A DNA stretch of 10,366 nucleotides from Desulfobulbaceae bacterium (GTDB lineage Bacteria > Desulfobacterota > Desulfobulbia > Desulfobulbales > Desulfobulbaceae), in contig DAOVTM010000108.1 in NCBI GenBank assembly GCA_030633145.1, forward strand, positions 1 through 10,366. Reading direction: 5' to 3'. The position numbers and the translations under genes are program-made. The notes under the pieces were generated by a model, which was not told the origin of the DNA, made no database searches, and saw only the letters and a program-made list of their open reading frames with translations. Positions 7,924 to 10,366 of this stretch are shown here, one piece after another; positions within the stretch are counted from its first letter, which is position 1, and every line of letters begins with the position of its first letter.

Positions 7924-8070
7924 ATTACAGACATCGTAAACATATTTTAAATTCGTGTTGATTATTGGACACTTTTCAGGAGCAATACAGCGGTTTCGGG
8001 TATTGAGTTGTGAGAAATGAGTATTGAGAAGAAGCCGTGCGAGTTCTCATTCCTCATCACTCATAACTCA
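7924..8070. repeat. Dispersed repeat, copy 1, with heptad hairpin
   Basis: The first 84 bases (7924-8007) match those at 9078-9161 with about 75 identities and no gaps. They are followed by a 7-bp-periodic tract. The left arm (8004-8028) reads TGAG every seven bases. The right arm (8046-8070) reads CTCA every seven bases. The arms are imperfect reverse complements (20 of 25 positions) around a 17-base loop, so the tract can form a long hairpin. The repeat lies just upstream of the cyclase start (7896). The rest of the gap to 8123 contains only a small inverted repeat at 8085-8102. Confidence 0.8.
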
Positions 8071-8084
8071 GACCAACCTACCAA

Positions 8085-8102
8085 ATCCAAGTCATCTTGG
8101 AT
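8085..8102 (-). terminator. Small hairpin after the zinc-ribbon/TOPRIM-like gene, possible terminator
   Basis: ATCCAAG (8085-8091) and CTTGGAT (8096-8102) form a seven-base stem with a four-base loop, 22 bases beyond the stop of the gene ending at 8124. No proper T-run follows on the minus strand, so intrinsic termination is doubtful. Confidence 0.25.
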
Positions 8103-8123
8103 GATTTAAATTTTCCATCTCCC

Positions 8124-9044
8124 TTATGTCAAGATCTTGTCAAAGCTGATCTTGGAATCGATAGCAGACGCGCACAACTCAGACAGAGCAGACCAGGGAA
8201 TACAGTCTATGGGAGCGCGATGATCCTGCCGCTTGAGCATCAACGGCTTCAGGGATTCCATCTTCTCAAGATGGCGCGGAGCCACGCCAAGGTTCACAAT
8301 CGGGTGGCTGTCGGGAATGGAAACGTCCCGGTGCATTGCCATACCGGCATTGGTGGCATCATGGAGAAGAAAAACAGGCAGTTTCGGATGTTTGTCAAGA
8401 AATTTTTCAGCCAGTTCATGGACAAAGGCGGGATAACCGTCCACGGAGAGGATAAGTGCCTTTTGTTGGCGATGAAAGCCGTTCAGGATGAAGAGATCCA
8501 CCAGGACGGCTCGTTCAACAAGGATGACCCGACCCACCCTGCACCCTTGCAGAGCTTTTTGCGCAGCTCCCTGCCTGTCAAGACAGGGTTTGAGGATCAT
8601 CTTGTCAGGAAGGTCATGTTTCTTTCCCCAGAGCTGTACCAGCTTCAGTAGCTCCTTTTTATTCGGTGGTTGGCGTTCTCCGTATTTCCTTGTCATCACC
8701 AGTGGAATATCAAGTAGGGCCAGACTGATCAGGGCGATGATGAAACTGGTGCCAAACACAGAAAAGAGAACATAGATGATGGAAAATATCAGCAGGCAGA
8801 CCAAGATCAGGACACGCTGAGCCAGGGGCTTATTCTCCTGCTCCTCCATGGTACACCAGGCAAGATAAAGCTGCGGCAGGGTATAGAAAAATTTGCCATT
8901 GCCGCTCGCCTCCCGGATAAGTTCAACAAACTTGCCGTCAGTCATACCGCTGTGCAGGAGGGGGTTAAATACATACCTATACCCGCAGCTGCAGCGGAGG
9001 CCATAGCTCTTCTCGTAGTTGACTCCGCAACTGGGACACTTCAT
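8124..9044 (-). CDS. Zinc-ribbon membrane protein with TOPRIM-like C-terminal domain (unknown function)
   Basis: The protein has 306 residues. The N-terminus is a short zinc ribbon (Cys3-x2-Cys6 and Cys18-x-Cys20). A soluble stretch to about 72 follows, then two adjacent membrane helices (about 76-95 and 97-117) with a short turn, placing both ends in the cytoplasm if the hairpin is simple. The C-terminal region (about 125-306) is soluble. Within it, VILVERAVLVDLFILNGF (173-190), SVDGYP (200-205) and LPVFLLHDATNAG (222-234) follow the layout of the TOPRIM domain of topoisomerase VI A/Spo11: acidic Glu after a hydrophobic strand, a GYP turn, then strand-DxD-xxG. Here Glu177 and Asp229 are kept, but the second Asp is Thr231, and there is no winged-helix domain with catalytic Tyr. 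DNA cleavage is therefore unlikely; a degenerate TOPRIM fold is my inference. The ATG is chosen for GGAGG six bases upstream. The gene is flanked by two direct copies of a dispersed repeat. Confidence 0.8.
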   Translation of the reverse strand: MKCPSCGVNYEKSYGLRCSCGYRYVFNPLLHSGMTDGKFVELIREASGNGKFFYTLPQLYLAWCTMEEQENKPLAQRVLILVCLLIFSIIYVLFSVFGTSFIIALISLALLDIPLVMTRKYGERQPPNKKELLKLVQLWGKKHDLPDKMILKPCLDRQGAAQKALQGCRVGRVILVERAVLVDLFILNGFHRQQKALILSVDGYPAFVHELAEKFLDKHPKLPVFLLHDATNAGMAMHRDVSIPDSHPIVNLGVAPRHLEKMESLKPLMLKRQDHRAPIDCIPWSALSELCASAIDSKISFDKILT

Positions 9045-9077
9045 GCTTCCTCCGGTCTTGAGATGTAAGTCATCCTC

Positions 9078-9220
9078 ATTACAGACATTGTAAACATATT
9101 CTAAATACAGGTTGATTATTAGACATTTTTCAGGAGCAACACAGCGATTTCGGGTATTGAGAAGAAGCCGTGCAAACCCTCATCCCTCATCCCTCACAGC
9201 TCATAACTCATAACTCATAG
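9078..9220. repeat. Dispersed repeat, copy 2, with six tandem heptads
   Basis: Bases 9078-9161 match copy 1 (7924-8007) at about 75 of 84 positions. Compared with copy 1, 21 bases of the left heptad arm are absent, a deletion bounded by the direct repeat TATTGAG. The right arm has grown to six heptads (9179-9220: CTCATCC twice, CTCACAG, CTCATAA twice, CTCATAG). The opposed arms therefore no longer pair well. This pattern is what replication slippage produces. The repeat fills almost the whole gap between the small zinc-finger gene (stop at 9224) and the start codon at 9044. Confidence 0.8.
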
Positions 9221-9223
9221 AGA

Positions 9224-9430
9224 TTATTCCATCATGTGAACCCGTTCGCAATCAGGGCAGATCCAGGTAGGGCCATTACTGATCCCCCATTTGTTTTCCT
9301 GAAAACATTCCGGGCAGATTTCAAAGCCACAGACACAGCTCCAGCAAAAAACCTTTTTTTCTTTACAGCAGTGACAGGTATAGCCGTCTGTACGTTTACG
9401 GCGACGTTTTCTGGGTGGTTTGGTGGTCAT
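9224..9430 (-). CDS. Small ten-cysteine zinc-finger protein
   Basis: The product has 68 residues. A very basic N-terminus (PPRKRRRKR, residues 5-13) leads into a compact cysteine array: Cys19, 21, 22, 29, 32, 34, 39, 42, 58 and 61. CWSCVCG, ICPECF and WICPDCERVH suggest at least two structural zinc sites of rubredoxin/zinc-ribbon type. The charged tail could bind nucleic acid, but this is inference. I do not recognise a named family. It is the third gene of a tight minus-strand group, starting ten bases after the stop of the RapZ-domain gene with no strong ribosome binding site, so translation probably depends on reinitiation. Cysteine density and the short gap make chance occurrence unlikely. 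Confidence 0.75.
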   Translation of the reverse strand: MTTKPPRKRRRKRTDGYTCHCCKEKKVFCWSCVCGFEICPECFQENKWGISNGPTWICPDCERVHMME

Positions 9431-9440
9431 TAGTCATTTA

Positions 9441-9827
9441 TCAGTCGTGTTTATCAAGATCCCGGTGCGAACACTGCACTGCAAATCCTGCATCAGTTAT
9501 AAATCGATTGAGATATTCTATTATTGCCACAGAACGATGGTGTCCGCCGGTACACCCCACAGCCAGGGTCAAGGTCTCTCGACCTCCCTCCTGGTAACTC
9601 TTCAGAAGAAAGGAGAGCAGCGGCTTGAGATGATCGAGAAAGGTCTGACCGGTTTCATTGTCCAGCACATAGAGGGCAACCTCCTCTTCAAGGCCGGTAT
9701 GATCCCGTAGTGCTTCCACCCAATAGGGATTGGGCAGGAAGCGCACATCCCAGATCATCTCCGCATTCGGGCAGCCGTGCTTAAACCCAAATGAAAAGAG
9801 GTTCACACGCATACTCTGACTCATCAT
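9441..9827 (-). CDS. Stand-alone RapZ C-terminal domain protein
   Basis: The 128-residue product is almost entirely the C-terminal domain of RapZ (YvcJ/YhbJ family): RVNLFSFGFKHG near the N-terminus, DVRFLPNPYWVEALR (27-41), TGL, and the phosphate-binding-like GCTGGHHRSV (91-100), ending in SHRDLDK. In full RapZ an N-terminal P-loop kinase-like domain precedes this part; here there is no room for it. In Escherichia coli the C-terminal domain alone binds the small RNAs GlmY/GlmZ and glucosamine-6-phosphate, so a metabolite- or RNA-binding role is plausible but unproven. I choose the ATG at 9825-9827 because it overlaps the upstream TGA as ATGA, with GGGG a few bases ahead; another in-frame ATG lies four codons upstream inside the previous gene. 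The neighbours (ClC channel before, zinc-finger protein after) share the transcript. Confidence 0.85.
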   Translation of the reverse strand: MMSQSMRVNLFSFGFKHGCPNAEMIWDVRFLPNPYWVEALRDHTGLEEEVALYVLDNETGQTFLDHLKPLLSFLLKSYQEGGRETLTLAVGCTGGHHRSVAIIEYLNRFITDAGFAVQCSHRDLDKHD

Positions 9828-10366
9828 TTTGCCCCGCACAGAATACGAATACTCTCCGCCTTTTCACTGATGCCCCGTTTCAGGATCTCATGGTTATAGG
9901 CGGCAATCACATCACGCCGTTTCAGCATTCCCAGCACCCATTTTTCCTCCATATTTTCCACCACGGGAATCTCTTCAATGCCCTTTACGTCAAAGAGGTT
10001 CATGGCATCATAGAGGTTATCATCCGGGGTCATACAGATGACATCACGGCTGCAGATGGCACTGACCAGCAGGCAGCTGCGCTGGTTTTCATCGTGGAGG
10101 ATAGTTTTTACATCCTGCATGGAGACAATACCGGTCATCTTGCCTGTATGATCGACCACAGGGAAATAAAAGGAATCCCTGGTCATGGCAAAAAGCTCCA
10201 GCAAATTGTTTATATTTGCGGTTTCACTGAGAAAATCTACATCTTCAGTAATGGCCTTTCCCACCAGGATGGACTTGAGAATGGCAACCTCCCGTCCCTC
10301 GTGGATATTGATTCCTTCTCTGGTAAAGTCCACAGTGTCAATGGAATCCTCATAAAACTTGGAGGC
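9824..10366 (-). CDS. ClC-type chloride channel/antiporter, C-terminal CBS domains (partial)
   Basis: The frame enters from the right window edge, and 180 residues plus stop are visible; the membrane part lies outside. The first residues (ASKFYEDSIDTVDFTREGI) match the linker that follows the last helices of CBS-containing bacterial ClC proteins. Two CBS motifs follow: one ending FPVVDHTGKMTGIVSMQDV, and one with MTPDDNLYDAMNLF, EIPVV and VLGMLKRRDVIAAYN. Paired CBS domains bind adenine nucleotides and gate the channel in family members. The transported ion (chloride, fluoride or nitrate exchange) cannot be judged without the selectivity filter. The stop overlaps the RapZ-domain start. An isolated GTG at 10331-10333 is internal, not the start. 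Confidence 0.85.
   Translation of the reverse strand, partial: ASKFYEDSIDTVDFTREGINIHEGREVAILKSILVGKAITEDVDFLSETANINNLLELFAMTRDSFYFPVVDHTGKMTGIVSMQDVKTILHDENQRSCLLVSAICSRDVICMTPDDNLYDAMNLFDVKGIEEIPVVENMEEKWVLGMLKRRDVIAAYNHEILKRGISEKAESIRILCGAK

Noticed and set aside
8124..9044. Active Spo11/topoisomerase VI nuclease
   Set aside because: The winged-helix domain with the catalytic Tyr is absent and the second acidic residue of the DxD pair is Thr, so catalytic DNA cleavage is not supported.
9179..9220. Tandem heptads considered as a CRISPR array or iteron-type origin
   Set aside because: The units are seven bases with no spacers and no cas genes; no replication initiator gene or AT-rich melting region is present. 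Slippage-prone repeat is the simpler reading.
1..10366. tRNA, rRNA or riboswitch genes
   Set aside because: No cloverleaf, conserved rRNA core sequence or recognisable riboswitch core was seen on reading both strands; a covariance-model scan would be needed to exclude small RNAs.

Overview
The window looks like a piece of a Gram-negative bacterial chromosome. The best guess is a sulfur-cycle deltaproteobacterium of the Desulfobulbales type, possibly a cable-bacterium relative. This rests on gene content (Lcl/DUF1566 remnant, class IIIb adenylate cyclase with a Cache sensor, stand-alone RapZ C-terminal domain, fused oxoprolinase) and on a dispersed GTTCCCACGCT palindrome common in repeat-rich sulfur bacteria. 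No rRNA or other phylogenetic marker is present, so the assignment is only suggestive. Nearly all intact genes lie on the minus strand.

Left end (1-1270): a graveyard. After the last codons of an unidentified plus-strand protein comes a single open frame (131-670) built from broken parts. It contains a headless piece of a DUF1566 surface/secreted protein, a piece of an IS3-family transposase whose catalytic Glu is replaced by Asn, and half of a palindromic repeat. A full palindrome follows at 742-767. Just past it is a minus-strand MdaB-type flavodoxin-fold reductase that has lost its C-terminal half.

Middle (1267-5553, minus strand): a well-formed sigma-70-like promoter (5525-5553) precedes a small secreted protein (5107-5397). 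A 1247-residue fused HyuA-HyuB protein follows, most likely ATP-dependent 5-oxoprolinase. The mdaB remnant follows in the same frame. The leader carries a near-perfect 12-bp-arm palindrome between promoter and start codon.

Sensor region (5632-7896, minus): a membrane-bound class III adenylate cyclase with an extracytoplasmic Cache-like sensor, HAMP-like linker, complete catalytic domain (class IIIb signature Lys/Thr) and C-terminal helical tail.

Right end (7897-10366, minus): a 306-residue protein of unknown function sits between two direct copies of a ~145-bp repeat made of an 84-bp conserved block plus 7-bp (heptad) tracts that can form hairpins. It combines an N-terminal zinc ribbon, two membrane helices and a C-terminal half resembling the TOPRIM domain of topoisomerase VI A/Spo11. 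Upstream of it is a tight operon: the C-terminal CBS pair of a ClC chloride channel/antiporter, a stand-alone RapZ C-terminal domain starting in an ATGA overlap, and a 68-residue ten-cysteine zinc-finger protein. The most novel items are the TOPRIM-like membrane protein with its flanking repeats, and the ClC/RapZ-C/zinc-finger operon.
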